This document shows, in pieces, positions 36,622 through 45,936 of a stretch of 64,000 nucleotides of DNA. The stretch covers positions 235,647-299,646 of the forward strand of contig DYGX01000004.1 of NCBI GenBank assembly GCA_020724465.1, written 5' to 3'. A model generated the notes under the pieces. The model did not search any database. It was given only the letters and a program-made list of their open reading frames with translations, and had not been told where the DNA came from. How positions within the stretch are numbered: the first letter of the stretch is position 1; every line of letters begins with the position of its first letter. A program made the position numbers and the translations under genes. The DNA is from Thermoflexus sp. (lineage in GTDB: Bacteria > Chloroflexota > Anaerolineae > Aggregatilineales > Aggregatilineaceae).

Positions 36622-37365
36622 CTAGCGCGCCGGGAACGCCACACCCTGCTTGACGCGGGTTTCGACCAGCCGGCCATCGCGCAGCTCGTGAATCACATCC
36701 GCCTCGGCCATCACCTGCGGGTCGTGCGTGGCGATCACCAGCGTCACACCGCGCTCGGTCACCATGCGCCGCAATAGATCCAGGATGCGCCGCCCGGTGC
36801 GGGTGTCGAGCTGGCCGGTCGGCTCGTCGGCCAGCACCAGCGCCGGATCGGCGGCCAGGGCGCGCGCAATCGCGACACGCTGCTGCTCCCCGCCGGATAG
36901 CTCGTACGGGCGGTGGTGAGCGCGCTCGGTCAGGCCCACCCAGGCCAGCGCCTCAGCGACGCGCTGCTCGCGCTCGCGCACGTCCAGCTTGCGCATGCGC
37001 AGCGGCACGCCGACGTTTTCGCTCGCGCTCAGCAGCGGCATCAGCCCGAAGCTCTGGAAGATGAAGCCGATGTGGTGCAGGCGCAGCAAGAGCCGCTCTT
37101 GCTCGCTCATCTGCCCGATGTCCCGGCCCAGCACGCGCACCGTCCCCCGCGTGGGCGCGTCCAGCCCGGCAATCAGGTTCAGCAGCGTGGTCTTGCCGGA
37201 GCCAGAGCGCCCGACAATGGTGGTCATTCGCCCCGGCCAGATGTCGAGCGTCACGCCGTTGACGGCCCGGATATCCTCGCCCGCCAGGTGATAGACCCGC
37301 TCCACGCGCTCAAGCTGGACGACCGGCTCGCGGCTGGTGGAATAGACCGACTGCCCGTTAGTCAT
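36622..37365 (-). CDS. ABC transporter ATPase (MacB/LolD type)
   Basis: The 247-residue ATPase has Walker [10 protein letters not shown], the Q loop, the signature [16 protein letters not shown] and Walker [14 protein letters not shown] with the H loop THD. Its class serves FtsX-like permeases that drive mechanical work on lipoproteins, lipids or peptides instead of simple transport. The ATG at 37365 overlaps the end of the upstream ATPase gene by eight bases, so translation is probably coupled. AGGAGAG lies upstream. Having two different ATPases with two different permeases suggests a heterotetrameric complex or two transporters. Confidence 0.95.
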   Translation of the reverse strand: MTNGQSVYSTSREPVVQLERVERVYHLAGEDIRAVNGVTLDIWPGRMTTIVGRSGSGKTTLLNLIAGLDAPTRGTVRVLGRDIGQMSEQERLLLRLHHIGFIFQSFGLMPLLSASENVGVPLRMRKLDVREREQRVAEALAWVGLTERAHHRPYELSGGEQQRVAIARALAADPALVLADEPTGQLDTRTGRRILDLLRRMVTERGVTLVIATHDPQVMAEADVIHELRDGRLVETRVKQGVAFPAR

Positions 37366-38314
37366 CGTGCCCGCTCTCCTGGCTGTTGCCCGCCCCAGGC
37401 CCGTGCGCCCGGTGCTCAGGCCAGACGCCGATGTGATCCGTTTCCAGGCGCAGGCGGACGCGATCTTCCAGGTCGAGCGCCTCGATATACGCTTCGGGAA
37501 GCTGCAAGCGCCCCGCGCGGTCGAGGATGGCGTATTCCTCTTCGTGGATCGCCACGTCACCTTCGCGCCGGCGCAGGATCTCGGTGCTGGTGCGTCCGTC
37601 GCGCATCCCCACCACGCGATCAACGCGCGTGGCGACGGTCATATCGTGCGTCACGACGATGACCGTCACGCCGAACTCGGCGTTGAGCGCCCGCAGTGCA
37701 TGAAAGATCGCCTCGGCAGACGCGCTGTCCACTTCGCCGGTTGGCTCGTCGGCCAGCAGCAGGGCCGGGCGGTTCGCCATCGCGACCGCGATGGCGACGC
37801 GCTGCTGCTCGCCGCCCGACAGCCGGTCCGGGCGATGCTGCGCGCGGTCGCGCAGCCCCACGCGCTCGAGCAGGTCAGCGGCACGGGCGCGGCGCTCCGC
37901 CGCCGGGAACCCGGCCAGCGCCATCGGCAACTCGATATTCTCCGCCGCCGTGAGGTAGGGCAGCAGGTTGCGCGCCGTCTGCTGCCAGACGAACCCCACC
38001 ATATGGCGACGATAGCGCACCCGCTCGCGGCGCGACATCTCCAGCAGGTTGTAGTCGCCTACACGGACGCGCCCCGCCGTTGGGACATCCAGCCCGCCCA
38101 GGATGTTCATCAGCGTCGACTTGCCCGACCCCGACGGGCCGACCAGCGCCATCATCTCGCCCTGGCGCACCAGCAGATCCAGCCCCTGCAGCGCGACAAC
38201 TTCGAGGTCGGCCACTTGGTAGATCTTGACCAGGTTGTCCGCCTCGATAAAGATCGGACGCTCGTCCGGCGCTGCGGGCAGCCCACCCGGTACGCGGTCT
38301 GTCATCTCGCTCAT
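37358..38314 (-). CDS. ABC transporter ATPase with AbrB-like C-terminal extension
   Basis: The first 235 residues are a MacB/LolD-type ATPase: Walker A GPSGSGKST, signature [16 protein letters not shown], Walker B LLLADEPTGEVDS. About 75 further residues follow. They contain YAILDRAGRLQLPEAYIEAL and LEDRVRLRLETDHIGVWP, a pattern very like the swapped-hairpin AbrB/SpoVT DNA-binding fold (hydrophobic-Gly-Arg-xxx-Pro). Such a tail could regulate the ATPase or dimerise it; DNA binding is only possible. The start is preceded by GGAGAGG. It lies 15 bp after permease B and overlaps the next ATPase. Confidence 0.92.
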   Translation of the reverse strand: MSEMTDRVPGGLPAAPDERPIFIEADNLVKIYQVADLEVVALQGLDLLVRQGEMMALVGPSGSGKSTLMNILGGLDVPTAGRVRVGDYNLLEMSRRERVRYRRHMVGFVWQQTARNLLPYLTAAENIELPMALAGFPAAERRARAADLLERVGLRDRAQHRPDRLSGGEQQRVAIAVAMANRPALLLADEPTGEVDSASAEAIFHALRALNAEFGVTVIVVTHDMTVATRVDRVVGMRDGRTSTEILRRREGDVAIHEEEYAILDRAGRLQLPEAYIEALDLEDRVRLRLETDHIGVWPEHRAHGPGAGNSQESGHDD

Positions 38315-38329
38315 CGGCTTACCTCTCCG

Positions 38330-41300
38330 TCATTCTTCACCCAGACGCAGCACCTGGTTGACGCTCATCCGCCGCACCACGACCGCCGCCGCGCCCATCA
38401 GCACGCCGAAGCCCAGCACCAGCGCCAGCACCAGACCGGCCAACGCCACCCACGGCACCTGAAACGCCTCGCCACCGGCCAGCGCCATGAAGGGCAGCAG
38501 CAGATAGGCCAGCCCCAGGCCAAGCAGGGACCCGATCACCAGCGCCGGGAGCACCAGCACAAGCTGCTCGGCCAGCAACAGCCGCCAGATCTGGGCCGCA
38601 TCCCACCCCAGCGCGCGCAGCACCCCAAAGGTGAAAGCCCGCTGCCGCGCGGTGACCGCCAGGTAGAAACCGAAGTCGAGCAGGCTAAGCAGCAGGCTGA
38701 CCCAGAACCCCGCGAACAGCATCCCCGCGACGGCGCTGGGCAGCGGCTCGCGCAGGATCTCGCCATAGCGGGTCCAGGCCCAGGTTGCGCCGGTCACGCC
38801 GTCCAGCCCTTCGACAAACGCCCGCAGCTCCGGCGCCGGCTCGCGCCCGCGCAGCTTGAGCCAGACCTCGTTCTCGTCGAAAAACACCTCGGACGATGAC
38901 GCCTGGTTCAGAATCGGGCGGACCAGCGCCGTCAGCGTGATCAGCAGCGGGTCGCGCGCATCCAGCGCGGGCAGATCATCGATCACCCCCACCACCTGAT
39001 AGCCGATCTCGACCGACCCCGGACCCATATTCAGGATCAGGCTCTTGGCGTCGCCCGGCTGGAGCGGCCGGTCGGTTGCCAGGCGCGCCGTCCCACGACC
39101 GGCAAACAGCTCCGCGAAGGCGCGGTTGACGACGACCGGCACGCGCCCGATCTGCGGCTCGTTGACGGCGATGCTCGGCTCGCGCGTGACCCCGCCGATC
39201 GTGTTCATCCGGTAATCCAGGCGCAGCACGGTCGGGCCTTCGACGCCCGGCACCTCGCCCGCAACCGGCTCAACGTCCACACCCTGCATCCGGCTCAGGT
39301 TGGCCGCTTCCGATATCCACGACCCGGCGTAAGGGTTGGCAACCGTCGCCGGGAGCCACGGCATCTGCCCCGGCTCGAAATCAGTCACCGTCGTGGACGT
39401 CCCGAACGCATCCAGCACGGCGATGCGGTCCAGATAGAGCGTGTGCTCAAAGGCGTCCAGGTTCGCCTGGCGGCTGTTGATCCCGATCCGCATCAGGCGA
39501 TAGGGCGGCTTGCCGCGCGCGGGCATCGGAGCGCTGAAGTTGAGCCATTCCCCGGTCGGCGTCGGGATCACGGCCGCACCTGGAGCGCCGGACTCCTCGC
39601 CCACCAGCGGGGCCGTGACCGCACCCGGCGGCGACAGCCCCACGCGGAAGGGCACGCCGCGCGCGTCTTCCAGATAGGCGGTGAGCTGGACCGACACGGC
39701 GGGGTCATCCGGGTTGTCCGGCGGCAGGGAATAAACCTGGACGGTCAGGGTGTGTGCCGCCGGCGGAACCGGCAGGCCGGGCGGCGAGGGCACATCCCAG
39801 TCCTGCAAGGGCGCGGCAGCCTGCTTGAGCGCCGGGAACCCGTCCGGGATGGCGTGGGGATCGACTCCGACGATCTGCACCGGGCGGCGCGAGACCGAGC
39901 CGGGGTCGCCCGCGGCGCGCAGCAGCACTACCGCGTTCTGCACCCCCACCAGGTCCGCCCAGGCGACCGACGCGGGTTCGAACCGGGCCGGGTCGACCGC
40001 CAGGCGCGCGCCGCTGCCGGTGTCCGCTTCGGCCGCAGACCACGCGCCGCGCTCGCGCGTGGCGCTCAGGCCCAGCGAGGCCGTGCCCAACGCCAGCGTG
40101 CCAATCAGCAGCAGGATCAGATGGGCGTAGTGACCCGGATCGCGCGCCACGTTCCACACCGCCAGCGGCGCCGTCAGGCTCCGGCTGGATCGCAGCAGTC
40201 GCGCCAGCGCGTTCATCAGCGCCGGGAACAGCCGCAGCCACAGCAGCGCCGCGCCGGTCAGAACCAGCGCCGGGCCAAGCAGGTTGAACGGATCGTTGAG
40301 GCCGCCGGTGGTGTTCAGGTTGTCGGCAATCAGCGCAATTACATCACGCGGAGCCGCGATCAGGTTGTTGAGCAGATCGCCCAGGTCGCCGCCCACCAGG
40401 TGGTACAGCCGCAGCATAAACCCCGCGCCGAGCGCCAGCAGCGCCACATCCAGCAGATAGCGCGTCCAGGCGGGCGTGACCGGCGGGCGCGAGACAAGCT
40501 GCTTGAGCCGCAGCAGGCTGCGCCGCGCCGCCGGGATGGCGGGCAGAGTCAACACCAGCGCGGACGCAACCCCCGCCGCCGCGCTCAGGTACAGCGACAC
40601 TTCCGGGATCGCCGTGGCGCCGAGCGGGCGCCCGTCCAAAGCCCGCGCCAGCGGCCCGAAGCGTTCCAGAACCTGCATGAAGCCCAGGCTGAACAGCGGC
40701 CCGGCAGCAATCCCGATCAGCGCCAGCAGCCCGACGCTGGCGGCTTGCATGGCGACAAGCTGCGGCACGCTCCCGCCCCGGCTGACGATCGCGCTCCATT
40801 CCGCTCCCTGCTGTTCCAACACCAGCGCGACCGTGTTGACCAGATGGTAAAGCATCAACACCAGGATCGCGCCGGAGAGCAGGATGATCGGCCCCTGCGT
40901 CTGGCGGACGTCGGTCGAGAAACCGCTCAGAAGCGCCGTCAGCCCGCTCAGCACCGACAGGCCGGGGTGATAGGCGCTCAGCCGGTTCTGAAGCACCTGC
41001 AGCCGCCGGTTGACGTCGTGGATGTTCCCGGCGCTGATGGCATCCGTGTTCGTATCGATCAGGTAGATGTAGCTGCTGCCGGGAACAATCTCGCGCAGCC
41101 AGTCGGTGTACGCCTCAGGCAGCGTCGCGAAGCCGTAATCGTAGCGGAACTGCCCCAGCCCGATCTCGACATCCGAGCCTTCGAGAAAGTTGCGGTTGCC
41201 TTCCCAGAACGGATCGGCGGGGTTTTTGGGCTGGACAATGCCCGTGATCACAACCGCCGCCAGCCGGCCCGAGCCGTCCGGTCGCAGCGTGCCTGCCACC

Positions 41301-41914
41301 AGCCGGCTGCCCGGCTCCAGACCGGATCGCTCCGCTACGCGTGCCGTGATGACGGCCTCAACCTGCCCGCGCGTGTAAATCCCGATCTGCCGCGCCTGCT
41401 GCTCGGCGTCGCTCAGCCCGGCGGGATCGACCTCGGACGGGGGCGGGAGCCGGCGCGGCCAGCGCCCATCGACCAGTTCCAGCAGGTCCGGCATCCGCTC
41501 GAAGGCGAACGGCTGCAACGCGGCGTTGATGCGCGGCGAGGTTGGCGTCACCGGCTCGCCATAGCGGTACAGATAGGCGCCGGTCGCCAGCCCCTGCTCA
41601 AACCCCTGCTCCGAGGTCGGCGCGGTGTAGTCGGCGCGGATGTAGTGGCGGTAGCCAACCGCCAGCGCGCCCAGCTCCTGGCGTACTACCTCGAACGATT
41701 CCGGCGTCAGCGGCTCGTCATCGACGATCAGGCTGATCTGCTTGCTCTGGCGCGGGGCGTGGTCCAGCTCATAGCGCAAGCCGACATCGGTCACCGCGCG
41801 GACATAGAACGGCCCCAGCGCGAAGAACCCGGTCAGCAGGCAGACCGCCAGCAGCAGGATCGCCAGCGAGGGCGCGTTGCGGCGCATGCGCTTGAGGATC
41901 AGCCCGGGCGTCAT
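38330..41914 (-). CDS. FtsX-family ABC permease B (1194 residues)
   Basis: A large permease of the MacB/LolE/FtsX superfamily. It begins with a cytoplasmic start and one membrane helix (LAILLLAVCLLTGFFALGPF), a long extracytoplasmic region, then a first FtsX-type membrane block at about residues 350-480, more helices near 480-620, a second large extracytoplasmic region, and a final FtsX block with the YLLLPFMALAGG and LVLALVLGFGVLMGA helices. It ends RMSVNQVLRLGEE, the same ending type as its neighbour. It is cotranslated with permease A six bases upstream and with the ATPases downstream. The substrate is unknown. Confidence 0.9.
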   Translation of the reverse strand: MTPGLILKRMRRNAPSLAILLLAVCLLTGFFALGPFYVRAVTDVGLRYELDHAPRQSKQISLIVDDEPLTPESFEVVRQELGALAVGYRHYIRADYTAPTSEQGFEQGLATGAYLYRYGEPVTPTSPRINAALQPFAFERMPDLLELVDGRWPRRLPPPSEVDPAGLSDAEQQARQIGIYTRGQVEAVITARVAERSGLEPGSRLVAGTLRPDGSGRLAAVVITGIVQPKNPADPFWEGNRNFLEGSDVEIGLGQFRYDYGFATLPEAYTDWLREIVPGSSYIYLIDTNTDAISAGNIHDVNRRLQVLQNRLSAYHPGLSVLSGLTALLSGFSTDVRQTQGPIILLSGAILVLMLYHLVNTVALVLEQQGAEWSAIVSRGGSVPQLVAMQAASVGLLALIGIAAGPLFSLGFMQVLERFGPLARALDGRPLGATAIPEVSLYLSAAAGVASALVLTLPAIPAARRSLLRLKQLVSRPPVTPAWTRYLLDVALLALGAGFMLRLYHLVGGDLGDLLNNLIAAPRDVIALIADNLNTTGGLNDPFNLLGPALVLTGAALLWLRLFPALMNALARLLRSSRSLTAPLAVWNVARDPGHYAHLILLLIGTLALGTASLGLSATRERGAWSAAEADTGSGARLAVDPARFEPASVAWADLVGVQNAVVLLRAAGDPGSVSRRPVQIVGVDPHAIPDGFPALKQAAAPLQDWDVPSPPGLPVPPAAHTLTVQVYSLPPDNPDDPAVSVQLTAYLEDARGVPFRVGLSPPGAVTAPLVGEESGAPGAAVIPTPTGEWLNFSAPMPARGKPPYRLMRIGINSRQANLDAFEHTLYLDRIAVLDAFGTSTTVTDFEPGQMPWLPATVANPYAGSWISEAANLSRMQGVDVEPVAGEVPGVEGPTVLRLDYRMNTIGGVTREPSIAVNEPQIGRVPVVVNRAFAELFAGRGTARLATDRPLQPGDAKSLILNMGPGSVEIGYQVVGVIDDLPALDARDPLLITLTALVRPILNQASSSEVFFDENEVWLKLRGREPAPELRAFVEGLDGVTGATWAWTRYGEILREPLPSAVAGMLFAGFWVSLLLSLLDFGFYLAVTARQRAFTFGVLRALGWDAAQIWRLLLAEQLVLVLPALVIGSLLGLGLAYLLLPFMALAGGEAFQVPWVALAGLVLALVLGFGVLMGAAAVVVRRMSVNQVLRLGEE

Positions 41915-41920
41915 GGCGGC

Positions 41921-44900
41921 CTATTCCTCGCCCAGGCGCAGCGTGCGCGCCAGGGACAACTGCCGGACAAGCAGCAGGCTCGACGCCAGCACCACACCCA
42001 GCACGCCGAGCATCATCAGCGCATACGCGGCCAGATGGCTTGCCTCGACCCGCATCACGAAAGGCGGGATGACCGACTCGCCGGCCGCGCCCAGCGCCAG
42101 CGTCGGCACGATCTGGCTCGCCAGCACCCAGCCCAGCACCGATCCCAGCAGCGCCGCGATCAGCATGACGAACGCCTGCTCCAGCGCCAGCCCGCCGACC
42201 ACCCTCAGCGGCGACAGCCCCAGCGCGCGCAGCACGCCGAACTCGGTCCGGCGCGCCTGAGCGGTCAGCGCGGCGTAGGTCAGCAGGCCGACCACGCTCA
42301 GCGCCAGCGCCATCAGGAACGCCAGATACATCAGCCCCAGCAGCCCCAGGCCGAGCGGGTTGGTGCGCAGGCGGCCCAGCTCGCCGGCCAGCGACACAGC
42401 GCTCACGATCACGGCGCCGCTGCCTTCGGCGTCGTCCAGATCGCGCAGGATGGCCTGGACCGCGTCCGCGTCGCGCGCGTCGATGCCGTCCCCCAGCCGC
42501 AGCCAGACTTCATCGGCGTAATACGCGGCGCTGGGACGGCGGTTGAGCCGGTAGAGCAGTTCGTGCACATCAACCACCATGAACGAGCTGCCTTTCGGCA
42601 CGGCTTCGCTGGGCGCGCGGTCGTACAGCGTGGGGTAATAGTCGGCCACCTGCACCGCGCGAAAGATGGGGTTGACGCGCCCGATGTTGAGAAGCTGGAA
42701 CGGGGGCGCGTCCGGCCCCACCACCAGGCCATTTTCCTGCTGCACCCGGCGGCTGACGATCGCGTCAACCGGCCCGCGGTCGGGGTAGTTCAGCAGCGCG
42801 CCCACCGTGGTGCGTTCCGCGTCCTGGTCCCAACTGAAATAGATGGCGTCGGCGCGCTCGGCAGGCAGCGCCCACCCTGCCCGGCTGCGCGGAGTCACCG
42901 TCGCGCCACGGTCATAGCTAAACTCCCAGTTGCCCGAGGCGAAGATCGGAAACGCCTGCGCTGCCCCATCCGCGCCGATCAGCGACATGTCCGCCAGCGT
43001 CAGGCGCATCCCCCGCTCGCCGCCCTGGCTGTTCGGGCTGCGATATTCCCAGAAGATCGACACCAGCCGCAGCGGTTCGACCGGCTCGTATTTCAGCGCG
43101 CCCAGGTCCGCCTCGTAGTACACCCACCCGCTGGACACAAACCCACGCCCGCTCAGACCGGGGGTATCCGTTCCGGCGCGCAGCAACTCGATCTCGACCG
43201 GTTCCAGCGGTGCGATCACCCACGCTCCGGCCCCGTCCAGCAGGCGGATGCCAAAATCGGCGCGCTGGGTCAGCCGCTCGACATCGGCGCGGAAGACTGC
43301 CTCGCGCGAGAAACCAACGCCGCCGGTTTCGAAGCGCAGCCACAGCCCGATCCGCGCCGGCACGAGCGGCAGCGCCTCGCCTACCGGCGGGATATCCGAC
43401 GCGCTCTCCGGGGCGTTCAGGCTGGCGAGCGTCCCCAGATCGCCGCGCCAATACGGCACGCCGCCGAAGGTCGCCGGGTCAATCGCCAGGATGTCGCCGC
43501 GCAGCTCGCCCGCCAGCCCGGTGCTGAGGTTGGCGTTGATCACGCGGAAGGCGGCGCTGGCCGCGTTGATGTTCGCGTGCGCCTCGTAGAAGGCGGCGGG
43601 GCGCGCGCGGTTGGCGTTCAACCGGGTATCGCGCTCGATGATGCGCAGGTCGGTCCCCACACGGTAGCGCGCCTGATCGTCGTGGCTGTTGGTCAGCGTG
43701 GCGCGGAAGCTGGTCGCAAACCACCCGATCCCGATCGCCAGTGCCAGCAGGAAGGTGATGCGCCCGTAGTGGACCGGCTCGCGGCTGAGCTGCCACGCGG
43801 CCAGCGCGCTCACCAGCCCGCGCCCGGCAGCAGCCGCCCGCGCCGCAAGAGCCGCCAGCGCCGGGAAGACGCGCAACGCCAGGCTGCCCAGCGCCAGAAA
43901 GAGCAGCGCCGGAGCCATGAGCATCAGCGGGTCGGCCTGTTCGCCGCCCAGATTCACGTCCGCCAGCGGCGAGCCGCGCCGCACCAGCAGCCACAGCGCG
44001 CCTACGCCCACCAGCGCCAGCAGCACATCCAGATAGACGCGCTGCCACCAGTGCTGATGCCCGCTGCGCGCCGCCGCGCCCCCGGCCAGGACCAGCGGCA
44101 GGCGCAACACCGGGCGTAACGTCATCACCAGCGCGATCCACGTCACCGCCGACGCCAGCCCGGCATACAGGAATACATCCCGCGTGAGCGGCAGCGGAAA
44201 CTCGTCCGTGTTGCCGACCGCCGGACCGAGCGCGATCAGCAGCCGCTGGGCCAGAAACGGCGCGGCCAGGGCAGCCAGGGCGCAGATCAGCAGCGCCTCG
44301 ATCCCGCGCAGCAACACGATCTGGCTGTCCCACGCGCCGCGGCTTTGCAGCATGGCGATCTCGCGCCGCTCGCCGCGCCGGACCAGTGCCGCCGTCACCA
44401 TCAGGAAGAACAGCACCAGCGCGCCCACCTGAAGCAGCAGCAGCCCGAACGGCGCGTCGAGCAGGTCCACCTCGCGCGCATACGCCAGCAGGATCCCGTT
44501 ATCGCGGTCCTTGCGGATGGGATCGTAATCGATCAGGCGCGTGCCGTAGGTGAAGGCCAGGCCGGGGCGGGCCGTCCCCGCCTGCTGCTCGGCCACGCTG
44601 GGCAGCACGGACTCGCGGAAGGTGTAGTCCATGTTGGCCTTGAACCGGCGCAGCGCCTCGCGGGCGGTATCCAAGCGCGAGAACGGCAGGTTATCGTGCG
44701 CGAACAGCACGCGCCAGCCGATCTTGGTCGGCGTGTCGGGCAGAAAGCCGGTCGCGGCGCGCAGCACATCCTCGCGCGCGGCCAGCGCGACGAACTCATA
44801 CTCCCACGGGCCGGTCCCGGCCTGCCGGTCGAGCAGGCGCAGCGGCGAGGGATCCATCCAGTATGGCGCCCGCTCGTCCAGCGGGGCGACCACCCCGGCA

Positions 44901-45613
44901 ATCCGCGCCGTGAAGGGGATGCTGGTCGGGTGGCCCCTGCCGGTCTGCCCCTGGTAGTTCATGCCCTGGTCGAGCCGCAGCACATCGCCCGCTTCCAGGT
45001 TCAGCTCGTTGGCGACATTCAGCCCGATGGCGATCTCCATCGTCTCATCGCCCGCCGGCAGCGTCTGCGGCAGCCGCCCGCTAACCACGCGCACCTGCTG
45101 CTCCCAGCCCTCGTACGCGCCGAGCCGCGCCCGCACGCCGAGCAGCGGGATCGGCTCGGCGGCAGCCGGCTCGACCAGCGACAGACCCATCGCCTCAGTT
45201 TCCAGATACGACACCACGCGGCTCACCCAGCCCTCGATTGCACCCAGGTCCTGCTGCACCAGGTCTTCGGCGAGCGCGGTCGCGGCATCGGCGCGCGATT
45301 CCAGCCCGCCGCGCCCGGCCCACTGGCTGGCGCGCAGGCTGATGCTCGCCTGCACATGGACGTCGTGGCGCGGCTGGGCGTCCAGGCGCTGCGTCATGCC
45401 GACCTGCGCGACCGCCGTCGTGTAGAGCGGCACCAGCGCCCCGATCGACGCGCTGAGAAGCGCCCCGGCGATGATTGTCAGCAGCGAGCGCCACTGCGTG
45501 ATCAGCCGCGCCGTCGCCAGGCGCAGCGCGAACCGCACCGGCGTGCGGCGCAGTTCGCGGACACCTTCGGCCAGCCGGGTGATCCAGCGCGGATGATGGC
45601 GACGAACCTGCAT
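41921..45613 (-). CDS. FtsX-family ABC permease A (1230 residues)
   Basis: A paralogue of the next gene with the same order of parts: N-terminal basic tail and helix (WRSLLTIIAGALLSASIGALV), a large extracytoplasmic domain, FtsX membrane blocks in the middle and at the end, and the ending LSLARTLRLGEE that resembles NQVLRLGEE of permease B. It is the first gene of the operon. AAGGAG precedes the ATG. Two long non-identical permeases with two ATPases suggest a heterodimeric machine. Its upstream region is a 320-bp gap that also holds an inverted repeat array. Confidence 0.9.
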   Translation of the reverse strand: MQVRRHHPRWITRLAEGVRELRRTPVRFALRLATARLITQWRSLLTIIAGALLSASIGALVPLYTTAVAQVGMTQRLDAQPRHDVHVQASISLRASQWAGRGGLESRADAATALAEDLVQQDLGAIEGWVSRVVSYLETEAMGLSLVEPAAAEPIPLLGVRARLGAYEGWEQQVRVVSGRLPQTLPAGDETMEIAIGLNVANELNLEAGDVLRLDQGMNYQGQTGRGHPTSIPFTARIAGVVAPLDERAPYWMDPSPLRLLDRQAGTGPWEYEFVALAAREDVLRAATGFLPDTPTKIGWRVLFAHDNLPFSRLDTAREALRRFKANMDYTFRESVLPSVAEQQAGTARPGLAFTYGTRLIDYDPIRKDRDNGILLAYAREVDLLDAPFGLLLLQVGALVLFFLMVTAALVRRGERREIAMLQSRGAWDSQIVLLRGIEALLICALAALAAPFLAQRLLIALGPAVGNTDEFPLPLTRDVFLYAGLASAVTWIALVMTLRPVLRLPLVLAGGAAARSGHQHWWQRVYLDVLLALVGVGALWLLVRRGSPLADVNLGGEQADPLMLMAPALLFLALGSLALRVFPALAALAARAAAAGRGLVSALAAWQLSREPVHYGRITFLLALAIGIGWFATSFRATLTNSHDDQARYRVGTDLRIIERDTRLNANRARPAAFYEAHANINAASAAFRVINANLSTGLAGELRGDILAIDPATFGGVPYWRGDLGTLASLNAPESASDIPPVGEALPLVPARIGLWLRFETGGVGFSREAVFRADVERLTQRADFGIRLLDGAGAWVIAPLEPVEIELLRAGTDTPGLSGRGFVSSGWVYYEADLGALKYEPVEPLRLVSIFWEYRSPNSQGGERGMRLTLADMSLIGADGAAQAFPIFASGNWEFSYDRGATVTPRSRAGWALPAERADAIYFSWDQDAERTTVGALLNYPDRGPVDAIVSRRVQQENGLVVGPDAPPFQLLNIGRVNPIFRAVQVADYYPTLYDRAPSEAVPKGSSFMVVDVHELLYRLNRRPSAAYYADEVWLRLGDGIDARDADAVQAILRDLDDAEGSGAVIVSAVSLAGELGRLRTNPLGLGLLGLMYLAFLMALALSVVGLLTYAALTAQARRTEFGVLRALGLSPLRVVGGLALEQAFVMLIAALLGSVLGWVLASQIVPTLALGAAGESVIPPFVMRVEASHLAAYALMMLGVLGVVLASSLLLVRQLSLARTLRLGEE

Positions 45614-45771
45614 GGCGCTCCTTCAGGGGCGGGGTGTCTTCCCAATAATGCGCGCGGGGAATAGCCCACAGATGGGCGTGGCTCCGAGCGTGCCCGATAT
45701 TTCCTTATACGCAAAGAACGGTTGGCCCTATCACGTCCGGACAACCGCTCCCCCGTCTGCGGGCGTTATTC

Positions 45772-45936
45772 TAAAGCAAAATGCAGCAAAATGCAGCGAC
45801 AAACAGCATAAGAGCAGCGAAAAACAGCAAAAAGCAGGGAGTGGGGAGAGCAGGCAGTCGGGAGCAGGGAAGCTGTCCTACTCCCGATTTCACTTCCCCA
45901 CTCCCGCTTAGCGGCTTTCCGGCTGCTTTTCGCTTA
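45772..45936. repeat. Inverted array of 10-nt AAAAGCAGC-type units, copy 3, with nested inverted repeat
   Basis: Left units such as AAAATGCAGC, GACAAACAGC and GAAAAACAGC run at 10-base steps. The core carries another inverted repeat, GGGAGTGGGG / CCCCACTCCC (45837-45846 and 45896-45905) with TCGGGAG / CTCCCGA inside it. The right arm CGGCTGCTTTTCGCTTA ends exactly at the stop codon of the minus-strand anti-sigma gene. The remaining 150 bp to the permease start hold no other gene. Confidence 0.83.

Noticed and set aside
39443..44119. A 1558-residue open frame on the plus strand opposite the two permease genes
   Set aside because: It is antisense to two well-formed FtsX permeases, crosses their boundary, and has the Arg/Gln/His-rich composition expected of a reverse-strand shadow in high-GC DNA.
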